Counted from the stretch's first letter, positions 33,136 through 42,299 are shown. The stretch is 64,000 nucleotides of DNA from Bradyrhizobium sp. Ec3.3 (GCF_000472925.1 NZ_AXAS01000006.1:1-64000); one strand, 5' to 3'. Notes: generated from the letters alone by a model not told the origin. A program made the numbers and translations.

Positions 33136-34626
33136 TCAGTCCGTGATGAAGCCGTAGGTGCCGCGGTAATTCCGCGCGGGATCGACCCGGCCCGGCACGC
33201 CATAGATGCGATTGATGTTGCCAAGCAGCTCGGCCTGCGGATCGGAAGGCGCGGCAAAGCCGTCATCTGGACGCGACAGGTCCTTCTGCGCGACGGCGCG
33301 CACGATATAGGGCGTCACCAGGACCATCAGCTCGGTCTGGTTGTTGACGTAATCGCGGCTGCGGAACAGCGTGCCGAGCACCGGAAGCTGCATCAGCCCG
33401 GGCAAGCCGCTGACCGCTTGCTTGGTCTGCTCCTGGATCAGGCCCGCCATCGCCATCGCGCCGCCGGAGGGAATTTCCAGCGTGGTCTCTGCCCGCCGGG
33501 TCCTGATCGAGGGCACCGTCAGCGAGTTCGTCGTGTTCGTGCCGACCGACTGCGACAGCGTGATCGAATTGTCGTTGGACAGCTCCGAGACCTCGGTCAT
33601 GACGCGCAGGCTGATCTTGCCCTCGGTCAGCACCAGCGGGGTAAAGTTGAGCGAGATGCCGAACTTCTTGAAGCTGATCTGGTTGGTACAGACGTGTGTC
33701 GTCGGATCGCAGGCATAGCCCGCCGGCACCGGGAATTCGCCGCCGGCGATGAAGGTCGCCGATTCGCCCGAGATCGCGGTCAGGTTGGGCTCGGCGAGCG
33801 TGCGGATCACGCCCGCGGTTTCCATCGCGCGCAGGGTGGCTTGCACCGATGGGGCCCCGCCGAACTTCGTCGTCAGGCTGTTGCCGTCCACAAGATTGCG
33901 ACCAAGAGCCGTGAACGGGTTGGCGTTGGTGAAGTTCACCACCGCGGTGCCGTAGGCGAGATTGGCGGACAGGTCGATGCCGAGCTGCTTGACGATGTTG
34001 CGCGCGACTTCGGCGACCGTCACCTTCAGCATGACCTGGTCGCGGCCGCGGACCACGATGGAGTTCACCACCTTGTCGGCGCCGCCGGCAAGACGCGTGG
34101 CGAGGTCGTTGGCCTGCTGGGCCTCGATCGGGGTGGCCGCCGTGCCGGTCAGGATGACGTTCTCGCCGAGACCGTCGATCTGGATGTCCGAGTTGGGCGC
34201 GACCTGCTTCAGCGCGGCGCGGATGCCGTTGAGGTCGCGCTTGACCGCGATGTCATAGGCCGCGATCTGCTGGCCGGCGGAATCGAAGAACACGATGTTG
34301 GTCTGGCCGACGGCGGCGCCGATGATATAGGCGCGCTGCGCCGAGCGGACCACCGCGTTTGCGATCTTGGGATCGGCGACCAGCACGTCCTTGATGTCGC
34401 GCGGCAGGTCGATCACGATCGACTTGCCGACGCCGAGCGACAGGAAGCGCGCGTTCATCTGGCCGTCGGCCGCGATCGGCGCCGCGTTGCGATAGTCGGC
34501 GGCGATGACCGGGGTAAGCGCCGGGTTGAGCGTCAGTGCGAGCGCGGCTGAAAACGACAGGGCGCGGACCATGCTGGTCCGCAACGCCGCCCGATTGCCC
34601 CTGCATTTCATATCGAAGATCCCCAT
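33136..34626 (-). CDS. cpaC: Pilus secretin CpaC/RcpA
   Basis: 496 residues from the ATG at 34626; an in-frame GTG at 34632 forms a GTGA overlap with the ancestral cpaB stop and may be the true start. A signal peptide is followed by the pilus/BON-type domains (about 45-190) and the secretin domain with VLTEGKISLRVMTEVSEL and GLPGLMQLPVLGTLFRSRDY, ending in ELMVLVTPYIV. It forms the outer-membrane pore for the Flp pilus. Confidence 0.95.
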   Translation of the reverse strand: MGIFDMKCRGNRAALRTSMVRALSFSAALALTLNPALTPVIAADYRNAAPIAADGQMNARFLSLGVGKSIVIDLPRDIKDVLVADPKIANAVVRSAQRAYIIGAAVGQTNIVFFDSAGQQIAAYDIAVKRDLNGIRAALKQVAPNSDIQIDGLGENVILTGTAATPIEAQQANDLATRLAGGADKVVNSIVVRGRDQVMLKVTVAEVARNIVKQLGIDLSANLAYGTAVVNFTNANPFTALGRNLVDGNSLTTKFGGAPSVQATLRAMETAGVIRTLAEPNLTAISGESATFIAGGEFPVPAGYACDPTTHVCTNQISFKKFGISLNFTPLVLTEGKISLRVMTEVSELSNDNSITLSQSVGTNTTNSLTVPSIRTRRAETTLEIPSGGAMAMAGLIQEQTKQAVSGLPGLMQLPVLGTLFRSRDYVNNQTELMVLVTPYIVRAVAQKDLSRPDDGFAAPSDPQAELLGNINRIYGVPGRVDPARNYRGTYGFITD

Positions 34627-34628
34627 CG

Positions 34629-34873
34629 TCACTTCTGTGCGGTCATCAGGCTCGGAATGCCGAAACCGGCCAGGTCTGCCACTGCATGTCTTCGGGTTTG
34701 ACGACCTGAACGAGGTCGATGTCGGACTTGGCTACCAGGATGTCGGCGGTCGGAAGCTGAGCGATCGGCGCGGCCGGGGGCGGCGCCGGGCTGTCGGACC
34801 CGCTCGCCAGGTACGCGGCGATGCCGCCGGCACCGATAGCGATCGTCAGGACGACAATGCGTGCGGTATTCAT
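34629..34873 (-). pseudogene. cpaB: cpaB remnant with internal deletion and frameshift
   Basis: The first frame gives 75 residues from the ATG at 34873: a CpaB-type N-terminal membrane segment and the start of the SAF domain (ADILVAKSDIDLVQVVKPED), then DMQWQTWPVSAFRA and a stop at 34646. Intact CpaB is about 260-270 residues. From about 34670 another frame reads GFGIPSLMTAQK and ends at TGA 34631-34629, which overlaps the GTG of cpaC as GTGA. This looks like the original C-terminus now out of frame, so roughly two thirds of the gene is missing from the middle. An intact relative lies at 37268-38080. Confidence 0.8.
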
Positions 34874-35000
34874 TACGCTTCACTTTCCACAAAACGCCGC
34901 GACGCTGCCGCCGCCGTGATGGCAGTTGACCAGCTAAACGTCAAAGCATGGTTAATGAGGCGTATCTAAATCGCCTTAACGCCGGGTTTATCCGGTGTGT

Positions 35001-35525
35001 TCAGCGCAGCGCGAGGTGAGCGAGATCAATCGCTTTCACCCATTCCGTCTCCGGATAGACCATCAGCGCGCTGATCGCGAGCGCGATGCCGTAGGGGATG
35101 CCGCTCTCCTTGGCGTGCAACCGCGCGAGCCAGGCCTGTCCGGCAAGTCCGTAAGGCAACGGCCATTGCCGGAATTGCAGCAGCAGCAAGGTCAGCGCGC
35201 CGCCGAACAGCGAGGCGTAGAGCAGGAAGTTCATCAGGTGGGTAAAGCCGAACCACAGCGCGACGGAGGCTGCGACTTTCGCGTCACCGCCTCCGACCCA
35301 GCCCATGGCAAAGCAGGTGAACGCGACGGCCAGCATCAGGGCACCGGCGCCGACATGGGTCAGCATGTCGTAAGGCGCCATGCCGCCGATGAGGGCAAGA
35401 ACGAAGAAGCCGGCGATCAGCGCCAGCGACACCCGGTTCGAGATGGTCATCGTGAACAGGTCGCTCGCGGCGGCGAAGGCTATCAGGGCCGGGAAGAGCA
35501 GAAGGCGCGCGAGGTCGAGGATCAT
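35001..35525 (-). CDS. cpaA: Prepilin peptidase CpaA/TadV
   Basis: 174 residues, nearly all membrane-embedded. The aspartyl protease family A24 marks are both seen: FAAASDLFTMTISN with the first Asp near residue 22 and GWVGGGDAKVAAS with GGGDAK for the second. It cleaves the leader of Flp pilins and TadE-like pseudopilins. Positioned between flp and cpaB as in other alphaproteobacteria. Confidence 0.95.
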   Translation of the reverse strand: MILDLARLLLFPALIAFAAASDLFTMTISNRVSLALIAGFFVLALIGGMAPYDMLTHVGAGALMLAVAFTCFAMGWVGGGDAKVAASVALWFGFTHLMNFLLYASLFGGALTLLLLQFRQWPLPYGLAGQAWLARLHAKESGIPYGIALAISALMVYPETEWVKAIDLAHLALR

Positions 35526-35623
35526 GATCTGCTTCTTAAGGGAGCGCTGGCCGGCGCGGGATCGGAGCTCGCGGGATTCTAGCCAGCAGTGCTAAACAAA
35601 CCTGAAACGGTATGCGGCGGAGA

Positions 35624-35734
35624 TCACCAGATGCTGGCGATCCGGGCCGCGAGCGTGACCAGTGCGAGCAACAGCGCAAGGCAGACCCAATGGGTCGGCG
35701 CCTCGCTATGCGCGGAGGCTGCCGTTTCGAACAC
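35624..35734 (-). CDS. Possible 36-residue membrane peptide
   Basis: From a GTG at 35734 the frame reads MFETAASAHSEAPTHW and then one hydrophobic segment ending in ARIASIW. It sits on the same strand between flp and cpaA. No strong ribosome site is seen, and the same hydrophobic tail also continues an upstream open frame. I list it because the hydrophobic helix is well formed and the position in the pilus operon is suggestive, not because a family is recognised. Confidence 0.3.
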   Translation of the reverse strand: MFETAASAHSEAPTHWVCLALLLALVTLAARIASIW

Positions 35735-35793
35735 TGCATCGGTCCTGGTCTTACGCAACGCCACTGGAACTCGAGGCTTTCCGGAAAGACAAA

Positions 35794-35813
35794 GCCCCGG
35801 ACGTATCCGGGGC
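35794..35813 (-). terminator. Terminator after the Flp pilin gene
   Basis: Stem GCCCCGGA/TCCGGGGC with a four-base loop (35794-35813). Read on the minus strand it is followed by TTTGTCTTT. It lies 23 bases after the flp stop and can make the pilin transcript much more abundant than the downstream machinery genes. Confidence 0.8.
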
Positions 35814-35836
35814 CTCTGCTGCAACTGGTCGGAGGC

Positions 35837-36001
35837 TTACTTCAGCGAGCTGCTGATCGAGCCGAACTTGGAGTTCAGCGAGGTGCCGAGGTTGTTGACG
35901 ACGGTGATGATCGCGAGCGCGATGCCGGCGGCGATCAGGCCGTACTCGATGGCGGTGGCGCCGGATTCGTCCTTCACGAAACGCGCAATGAGGTTCTTCA
36001 T
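35837..36001 (-). CDS. flp: Flp/Fap type IVb pilin
   Basis: 54 residues: a short basic leader MKNLIARFVKDESG, then ATAIEYGLIAAGIALAII. The prepilin peptidase should cut after Gly14; Glu at mature position 5 and the following Tyr are the Flp hallmark. The hydrophobic helix builds the pilus core. GGAGAT lies 7 bases before the ATG. It is followed by its own terminator and then the cpaA-cpaF genes. Confidence 0.95.
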   Translation of the reverse strand: MKNLIARFVKDESGATAIEYGLIAAGIALAIITVVNNLGTSLNSKFGSISSSLK

Positions 36002-36264
36002 GAGTAGATCTCCATGTGGGTGTGGGTGGCTTCGTTCCGCGCAATTCTCTAGCGTTGCGAGGATGAGAGCTCAGCCGTTGCGGTACGGTTAACCTGATCA
36101 CGGAAACTCGATCGTGGCGCGATGCTTTTCAGCAGAGTCAATTTCCCCTTAAGGCGCTCGCCTGAATTCCCCCGCTTTTGCGGTCGGCGGCCCGAAAGGC
36201 CGCTGATATGCAGAGCGGCTTCACGCTCCCTTAAATTTCGAAGCGTAGGCGTAAGGCCGAACAG

Positions 36265-37110
36265 ATGAGAAGTGAGACGCTGATGTCGAGCCTGCCCATG
36301 GACGTCGCCTTGATGCTCGGCGAGACCATCGCAAAGGTCATCCCCGTTACCGCGGCGCTCGCGGTGGTCTTCACGGTGCTCGAGCATTTCTGGGCCTGCA
36401 ATCCCGGCGTGGCGTGGTGGCGCAAGCGCGAGATCGTCACCGACATCTGCTACTGGTTCTTCGTGCCGGTGTTCGCGCGCACGATGCGGATCGGGCTGTT
36501 GATCGTTACGGCCGGCGTCATCTTCAACATCCACGGTCCTGACGAACTGATCGCCTTCTACGACAACGGCCATGGTCCGCTGTCGGAGCTGCCGCTATGG
36601 GCGCAGGCGGTGCTGTTCGTCGTCCTGTCCGATTTCATGCTGTACTGGCTGCACCGGCTGTTTCACGGCGGCGGCTTCTGGAAGTACCACGCGATCCATC
36701 ATTCCTCGGAGGAGCTGGGCTGGATCTCGGCGGCGCGCTTCCATCCGGTAAATCTGGTGCTCGGCACGATCGGCGTTGACGTCGTGCTGCTCACCGTCGG
36801 CATCTCGCCGAACGTGATGATCTGGCTCGGGCCGTTCACCACCTTCCATTCTGCCTTCGTGCACGCCAATCTCAACTGGACGCTCGGACCGTTCAAATAT
36901 CTGCTGGCGACGCCGGTGTTTCACCGCTGGCACCACACCTCGCTCGAGCAGGGCGGCAATACCAATTTTGCCGGCACCTTCCCGCTCTGGGACATCCTGT
37001 TCGGGACCTTCCGGATGCCGGCGAACGAGCTGCCGCAGGACTATGGCAAGGACGAAGCGGAGATGCCGAGCGAGATCGGCGGCCAGCTCGCCTATCCGTT
37101 CCGTCACTAG
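36265..37110 (+). CDS. Sterol desaturase / fatty acid hydroxylase superfamily protein
   Basis: 281 residues with four to five membrane segments. The three histidine clusters of the di-iron family are present: HRLFH, HAIHHSSEE and HRWHHTSLEQGG. Such enzymes hydroxylate or desaturate membrane lipids, but the substrate is unknown. It is inserted within the pilus locus on the opposite strand from flp and just before the intact cpaB, with no obvious pilus role. The upstream 36002-36264 stretch has no gene and should hold the divergent promoters. Confidence 0.88.
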   Translation: MRSETLMSSLPMDVALMLGETIAKVIPVTAALAVVFTVLEHFWACNPGVAWWRKREIVTDICYWFFVPVFARTMRIGLLIVTAGVIFNIHGPDELIAFYDNGHGPLSELPLWAQAVLFVVLSDFMLYWLHRLFHGGGFWKYHAIHHSSEELGWISAARFHPVNLVLGTIGVDVVLLTVGISPNVMIWLGPFTTFHSAFVHANLNWTLGPFKYLLATPVFHRWHHTSLEQGGNTNFAGTFPLWDILFGTFRMPANELPQDYGKDEAEMPSEIGGQLAYPFRH

Positions 37111-37267
37111 GACGAATAGGCCGGAGGAGCTTCCGAAGGCCGTAAGGCAGGGCCGAAATTGCCGTTCGCAGCGAGTTGAAGCCGGCGCATTAACGTCGCT
37201 TTGACGTATAGCTGGCTAACTCTTGGAGCAGCGGCGAGCCCGCTCGGGGTTGTGTGAGAGTAGAGTT

Positions 37268-38080
37268 ATGAAGCCCGCGCGTTTTATTGTTCTAGCGATC
37301 GCCCTCGTAGCCGGCGCCCTCGCTGCCTATCTCGCAAGCAGTTCGACCGATAGCGGTGCGCCCCCGCCTCCACAAGTCGCCCAATTGCCGACCATTGAGG
37401 TCCTTGTGGCCAAGACGGACATCGGATTGGGACAGACGGTCGGCCCCAACGAGCTTCAGTGGCAGACGTGGACGCAATCTTCGGCCAGCGGCAATTTTAT
37501 TCGCCGCCCGGATCGACCCGAGGCAATCACGCAAATTACGGGTTCGATTGCCCGTCAACCATTTATCGCGGGCGAGCCGATCCGAGAGCAGAAACTGGTC
37601 AGGGCAGACGGTTCTGGCTTCATGGCGGCCATCCTGCCTTCGGGCAAGCGCGCCATTTCAACCGAGATATCCGCGGAGACTGGCGCAGGCGGCTTCATAT
37701 TGCCGAATGATCGCGTGGACGTGATTCTCACAAAGCGCGAGAAACCGCCCGCCAACTCGGAAGCTCAGACCGACACCATTTCGTCGCAAGCCATTCTGAC
37801 CAACATACGTGTTCTCGCGATCGATCAAGCCCCCAAGGAAAAGGAGGGGCAGAATGCGGTTCTGGGCAAGACGGCTACCCTGGAGTTGACCCCTGGCGAA
37901 GTCGAATTGCTGTCCGCATCGCGTCAGAGCGGCACCCTGTCCCTCGCGCTGCGCAGCATTGCCGACAACGAGAAGAAGAATGTCGTTGCCGAGAACAACA
38001 CCAGCAACCTCGTGACGGTCTATCGGGGCGCCACCACCACGGAGGTGCTCAACTGCAAGCCCGCGTGCGGCCGAAAATAG
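37268..38080 (+). CDS. cpaB: Flp pilus assembly protein CpaB/RcpC (intact copy)
   Basis: 270 residues from the ATG at 37268. N-terminal membrane segment (about 4-22), SAF domain with TIEVLVAKTDIGLGQTVGPN, the RcpC/CpaB domain with RADGSGFMAAILPSGKRA and ATLELTPGEVELLSASRQSG, and a Cys-containing tail (NCKPACGRK). CpaB links the secretin to the inner membrane complex. It lies on the plus strand, outside the usual cpaA-cpaC slot. Its third codon positions look less GC-biased than those of its neighbours, so it may have been acquired separately and now replaces the broken copy. Confidence 0.9.
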   Translation: MKPARFIVLAIALVAGALAAYLASSSTDSGAPPPPQVAQLPTIEVLVAKTDIGLGQTVGPNELQWQTWTQSSASGNFIRRPDRPEAITQITGSIARQPFIAGEPIREQKLVRADGSGFMAAILPSGKRAISTEISAETGAGGFILPNDRVDVILTKREKPPANSEAQTDTISSQAILTNIRVLAIDQAPKEKEGQNAVLGKTATLELTPGEVELLSASRQSGTLSLALRSIADNEKKNVVAENNTSNLVTVYRGATTTEVLNCKPACGRK

Positions 38081-38223
38081 CTTCCATCGGGCGGCGCAGT
38101 CGCGGAAACCGGTTTACGCACTGTTGACGCCAGTGGCCGTGATCCGCCGATCCTGCGAAACATTTAGGCAATCGCTTCTCTCTTCGTTGGGCGGTTGATC
38201 GCTGCCGCTGGGGATTTTCTGCG

Positions 38224-38811
38224 ATGCCATCGCCTGCCGTCTGGAAGTTTTCGATCCGCAGCATGATCCAGCGGTTTCGCCGCAACCGCCGCGGCTCTGC
38301 GGCGGTCGAGTTCGCGCTGGTCGCGCCGATCTTCTTCGCGCTGCTGTTCGCGATCATCGAGACCGCGATCATGTTCTTCGCAGGCCAGGTGCTCGAGACC
38401 GTCACGCAGGATGCCGCGCGCTCGGTCCTGACCGGCCAGGCGCAGACCGGCTCGGTGTCGGCCTGCGCGGTCTCCGGTGTGGCCGCCGCCTGCACGCAGA
38501 CGACGTTCAAGAATTACGTCTGCACCCAGATCCCGGCGCTGTTCTTCGATTGCAGCAGTCTCTACGTCGACGTTTCGAGCTTTTCGTCGTTCTCGGCGGT
38601 CACGCTGCCGAGCCATATCGATTCGGCCGGCAATTTCGATACGAGCACGAGCTATAGCGCGGGCAGTGCCGGCGACATCGTGGTCGTCCGGCTGTTCTAC
38701 CAGTGGCCGCTCTACGTCACCGGGCTCGGCTACAACCCCTCGAACCTCGCAGGCAACAAGCGCCTCCTGGTCGCGACGGCTGCCTTCAAGAACGAACCCT
38801 ACTCCAACTGA
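38224..38811 (+). CDS. TadE-like pseudopilin of the Tad system
   Basis: 195 residues. A basic leader RRNRRG is followed by SAAVEFALVAPIFFALLFAII, quoted by its first residues SAAVEFALVAPIF; this matches the TadE motif cleaved after Gly with Glu at +5. The rest is extracytoplasmic with several Cys residues. A minor pilin-like component that helps pilus assembly. Its stop overlaps a possible start of the next gene (TGATG). Confidence 0.9.
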   Translation: MPSPAVWKFSIRSMIQRFRRNRRGSAAVEFALVAPIFFALLFAIIETAIMFFAGQVLETVTQDAARSVLTGQAQTGSVSACAVSGVAAACTQTTFKNYVCTQIPALFFDCSSLYVDVSSFSSFSAVTLPSHIDSAGNFDTSTSYSAGSAGDIVVVRLFYQWPLYVTGLGYNPSNLAGNKRLLVATAAFKNEPYSN

Positions 38812-38834
38812 TGCCAACGGCCCGGAGCAGAACC

Positions 38835-39416
38835 ATGCAGGCGATTGCGAAAATCTGGCGAAACGCCGTCTCCTCTGCGCGCGATTTCTGTGGAGACAGC
38901 CGCGCGGTGGCGGCGACCGAGTTCGCGGTGGTGGTGCCGCTGATGCTGGTGATGTTCTTCGGTACCGTCGAGGTTTCGTCGGCGGTGGCGATCGATCGCA
39001 AGGTCACGATGATGGCACGCACGCTGTCCGACCTCACCTCGCAATCGACGTCGGTCGCCGACACCGACATGACCAACTTCTTCGCGGCGTCCTACGGCAT
39101 CATGACGCCGTACTACAATAGCTCGGTCACGTCGGCGACGATCAGCGAGCTCTACGTCGATCCCACGACCAAGGTGGCGCGCGTGCAATGGAGCAAGGGA
39201 TCCTCGCCGCGGTCGCAGGCCTCCGTGGTGACCATCCCCTCGACGCTCGCGATCGGCGGCACCTATGTGATCTTCAGCGAGGTCAGCTACGTCTACACGC
39301 CGACGATCGGCTACGTGCTCAAGAACGCGATCGCGCTGAGCGACGTCGCCTATACGCGCCCGCGTCAATCGACTTGCGTCTACTACAGCCCGTCGACGAG
39401 CTGCACGACCTACTGA
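38835..39416 (+). CDS. Second TadE/TadF-like pseudopilin
   Basis: 193 residues from the ATG at 38835, chosen because GGAG lies 7 bases before it; an ATG at 38811 overlapping the previous stop would add 8 residues. The motif SRAVAATEFAVVVPLMLVMFF is the pseudopilin leader and helix (AATEFAVVVP). The remaining part is Ser/Thr/Tyr-rich and extracytoplasmic. Co-transcribed with the preceding TadE-like gene. Confidence 0.88.
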   Translation: MQAIAKIWRNAVSSARDFCGDSRAVAATEFAVVVPLMLVMFFGTVEVSSAVAIDRKVTMMARTLSDLTSQSTSVADTDMTNFFAASYGIMTPYYNSSVTSATISELYVDPTTKVARVQWSKGSSPRSQASVVTIPSTLAIGGTYVIFSEVSYVYTPTIGYVLKNAIALSDVAYTRPRQSTCVYYSPSTSCTTY

Positions 39417-39440
39417 GCGCCTCGGATCTTCGGACATGAA

Positions 39441-39469
39441 AAAAGGCCGCGCGCCACGCACGGCCTTTT
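39441..39469. terminator. Bidirectional terminator
   Basis: Stem AAAAGGCCG (39441-39449) / CGGCCTTTT (39461-39469) between the TadE-like gene and convergent cspA. A-run on one side and T-run on the other allow termination in both directions. Confidence 0.8.
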
Positions 39470-39502
39470 CGTTTGCTCAGGTCCGCCTGGAGCGGGGCCG
39501 GC

Positions 39503-39715
39503 TTAGCCGGCGGAGCGGAGGTTGTCTGCTGCCGACTTGCCGGACCGACGATCGGCCACGATCTCGTAGGAGATCTTCTGGCCTTCGCGCAGCGTGCCGA
39601 GGCCAGCACGTTCCACGGCGCTGATGTGCACGAACACGTCCTTGCCGCCGTCGTCGGGCTGGATGAAGCCAAAGCCCTTGGTCGCGTTAAACCACTTCAC
39701 GGTTCCCATGCTCAT
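39503..39715 (-). CDS. cspA: Cold-shock family protein
   Basis: 70 residues, single cold-shock domain. RNA-binding motifs KGFGFIQ (RNP1) and DVFVHIS (RNP2) are intact. The start at 39715 has AAGGGA about 8 bases upstream; MGTVKW at 39709 is the alternative. The upstream 39716-39983 is gene-free and A+T-rich around 39840-39910, suitable for a promoter and the long leader common in such genes. Confidence 0.96.
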   Translation of the reverse strand: MSMGTVKWFNATKGFGFIQPDDGGKDVFVHISAVERAGLGTLREGQKISYEIVADRRSGKSAADNLRSAG

Positions 39716-39983
39716 GGGGGTAGTCCCTTCTCAGATACACAGTGTCGATGCCCGCTTTCGCGGACGGGTTAGATCGAATTTCTGGAAGGGTCGTCAGCGT
39801 GTCTGAACCGGCTGTACCGGTGGATGCTAATGTCGTCCGGCCGAAAATCGATTAATTCATTTTATTGGAAAGGGGATTTCAAAACAATCCTGACGTGCAC
39901 GATTTTTTGATCCGCCGCTCGGGTGGGCGGCAGATCGCATCAGGCCAGGACTTTATTTCCGTACCGCGGCGTGGCCGCAGGCC

Positions 39984-40274
39984 TTAACGGCGGCGGAACT
40001 GTCCGCCGCGCTGAGCCCCGCCCCGCGGCGGGCCGCCGGTCGGACCCGGACGTTCGTCCTTGTGGCGGAAAATCAACCGTCCTTTCTCCAGGTCGTAGGG
40101 CGACATCTCCACCGTCACGCGGTCGCCCGCCAGCGTCTTGATGCGGTTCTTCTTCATCTTGCCGGCGGTGTAGGCAACGATCTCGTGCCCGGCGTCGAGC
40201 TGCACGCGGTAGCGCGCGTCGGGGAGGATTTCGGTGACCAGTCCTTCGAACTGGATCAGCTCTTCCTTAGCCAT
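39984..40274 (-). CDS. infA: Translation initiation factor IF-1 with extended C-terminus
   Basis: 96 residues against 72 for standard IF-1. The OB-fold core is clear: [38 protein letters not shown] (see residues 11-47), then [23 protein letters not shown]. The extra tail is Gly/Arg/Pro-rich ([17 protein letters not shown]). Bradyrhizobia usually have another standard infA, so this may be a cold- or stress-linked paralogue; it follows a DEAD-box helicase by 24 bases on the same strand and precedes cspA. Confidence 0.85.
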   Translation of the reverse strand: MAKEELIQFEGLVTEILPDARYRVQLDAGHEIVAYTAGKMKKNRIKTLAGDRVTVEMSPYDLEKGRLIFRHKDERPGPTGGPPRGGAQRGGQFRRR

Positions 40275-40298
40275 GAATTTCTCCAGGTCGCGGGACGG

Positions 40299-41774
40299 CT
40301 AGCGCGAATAGGGTTTGTGGTTGGGCCGACCGTTCGGACGACTCTCGCGGCGTAAAAACGCAACGCCTTGTATCCCATCAGACTGGCCGGCGCCATGCGC
40401 GGGACGCTGTTCCGACCGATCATTTGGTGACGAATTCATCTTACCACCGGAACGGCGGCGGCGAGACCCCTTTGAGGCCTTGTGGCCGTCGCCGGGCCTG
40501 CCATCCACATGCCGTCCGTCACCATGCCGTCCGTCACCATGCCGGCCATCGCCATGCCGCGCGCCCTGCGGGCGCGGGCCGGGGCGGCCCGGACGATGCT
40601 GCTTGGCGAGAGCAGACGGCGCATGCGCCGCCTCGCGGCCGGCGTCGGTGCGATGATCCTCGCGCGGGAGCGCGACGCGGATCAGGCGCTCGATATCGCG
40701 GAGATAGCTGAGTTCCTCGCCGCCTGCGACCAGCGAGATCGCGGTGCCGTCGGCGCCGGCCCGCGCGGTGCGGCCGATCCGGTGGACATAGGTCTCCGGC
40801 ACGTTCGGCAGGTCGAAATTGATGACGTGGCTGATGCCATCGACATCGATGCCGCGGGCGGCGATGTCGGTCGCCACCAGCGTGCGGATCTCGCCCGAGC
40901 GGAACTGGGCCAGCGTGCGCTCGCGATGGTTCTGCGACTTGTTGCCGTGAATGGCGTTGGAGGCGATGCCGGCCTTGGCCAGCGTCTTCACCACCTTGTC
41001 GGCGCCGTGCTTGGTGCGAGTGAAAACCAGCGCCCGGTCGATCGGCTCGTCCTTCAGCAGCTTGGTCAGGAAGGCGGGCTTGGCGGAGAAATCCACCTGG
41101 ATGATGCGCTGGCGGATGCGTTCCGCCGTCGAGGACACCGGGGTGACGGCGACGCGCGCCGGGTCGCGCAGCATCGAGTCGGCAAGCTCGGCGATGTCCT
41201 TCGGCATGGTGGCCGAGAAGAACAGCGTCTGGCGCTTGATCGGCAGCTTGGCGACGATTTTGCGGATGTCGTTGATGAAGCCCATGTCGAGCATGCGGTC
41301 GGCTTCATCGAGCACGAGGAACTCGACGCTCGAAAGCTTCAGCCCGTTGCTCTGCACGAGGTCGAGCAGGCGGCCGGGGGTGGCAACCAGCACCTCGATA
41401 CCAGGCATCAGCGCGCGGACCTGGCGGCCCATCGGCACGCCGCCGATGGCGAGCGCCGAGGACAGGCGGATGTGGCGGCCATAGGCGTTGAAGCTGTCGA
41501 GGATCTGGCCGGACAGCTCGCGGGTGGGCGACAGCACGAGCACGCGGCAGGTCTTGGGCTGCGGCTTGACGCGGTTGTCCAGCAGACGGTGCAGGATCGG
41601 CAGCGCGAAGGACGCGGTCTTGCCGGTGCCGGTCTGGGCAATGCCGACGACGTCCCGTCCGGTCAATGCCAGGGGGATGGTTTGAGCCTGAATGGGGGTC
41701 GGCGTGACGTAGTTTTCTTCTTTGAGGGCACGCGAAATGGGATCGGCCAGGCCGAAGTCCTGAAAGGAAGTCAA
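40299..41774 (-). CDS. DEAD-box RNA helicase (RhlE-like)
   Basis: 491 residues from a TTG at 41774 where the family begins ([16 protein letters not shown]); GGAAAGAA lies upstream. Motifs: Q motif [25 protein letters not shown] within [40 protein letters not shown]. The C-terminal 120 residues are basic and low-complexity with four copies of the pentapeptide HGDGR (third and fourth altered), encoded by 15-bp tandem repeats near 40508-40565. Together with the downstream infA and cspA it suggests a cold-adaptation group. Confidence 0.93.
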   Translation of the reverse strand: MTSFQDFGLADPISRALKEENYVTPTPIQAQTIPLALTGRDVVGIAQTGTGKTASFALPILHRLLDNRVKPQPKTCRVLVLSPTRELSGQILDSFNAYGRHIRLSSALAIGGVPMGRQVRALMPGIEVLVATPGRLLDLVQSNGLKLSSVEFLVLDEADRMLDMGFINDIRKIVAKLPIKRQTLFFSATMPKDIAELADSMLRDPARVAVTPVSSTAERIRQRIIQVDFSAKPAFLTKLLKDEPIDRALVFTRTKHGADKVVKTLAKAGIASNAIHGNKSQNHRERTLAQFRSGEIRTLVATDIAARGIDVDGISHVINFDLPNVPETYVHRIGRTARAGADGTAISLVAGGEELSYLRDIERLIRVALPREDHRTDAGREAAHAPSALAKQHRPGRPGPRPQGARHGDGRHGDGRHGDGRHVDGRPGDGHKASKGSRRRRSGGKMNSSPNDRSEQRPAHGAGQSDGIQGVAFLRRESRPNGRPNHKPYSR

Positions 41775-42299
41775 AAGAGGGGTTCTTTCCAATGTCAAAG
41801 GCGAGCGCCCACGCTGTTTCCGCGTGGCGCGCGCAAGGGTGTCGAGAAGACACCTGCGTGTTTGGGGTGTCGGATTGCTTGATGAGAGGGGCAAGCCAGA
41901 GGCCCAAACGGGCTTAAGAACACGCGGCTCGCTACGACCCCTGATCATTCGGATGATTCGGAGGTCTCGGGGCTTCATATGAAGCATCCCGGGGGCGCTT
42001 TCAAGGCGGCGCGGCCGCAGCCTGGCGTTGCGGTGCACGAATAGTTATGCCGGAAATTTAGACAGCGGGCGAATTTTGATCAAAAAATAGACTGTATGCC
42101 GCATAAGCATACATTTTTTATGCCCAATATTTGGGCCGACCAAGCGTGCCAACTCCTTGGTTCCGGCGAAATTCCTGTTACGGAGCAGCGGCTTAGCGCT
42201 CTCCAGGCCCATGGCATGGTTCTTGCGATTCCGTTAATCGCTGGCGGCCGTGGGGCCGTTCGCAGCGTTTTCACGTCTGCGTCAGGGAGATGATACCTC
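41775..42299. other. Gene-free divergent region between helicase and urtA
   Basis: 525 bases without a supported gene. The left part would be the leader of the helicase mRNA and can fold into a GC hairpin near 41811-41836. The centre, about 42050-42160, is A+T-rich, with a partial palindrome GCATA...TATGC around 42103-42122 and a spaced repeat ACCAAG/CTTGGT near 42139-42161. The right part holds the sigma-54 site described separately. Confidence 0.5.
42212..42226 (+). promoter_or_regulatory. Sigma-54 (RpoN) promoter for the urt/ure block
   Basis: TGGCATGGTTCTTGC matches the consensus TGGCACG-N4-TTGC in 10 of 11 fixed bases, with GG and GC exactly 10 bases apart. Transcription would start near 42238, about 60 bases before the urtA ATG. 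Known sigma-54 promoters of this kind need an activator such as NtrC and respond to nitrogen limitation. I did not find a clear NtrC site by eye. Confidence 0.8.
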
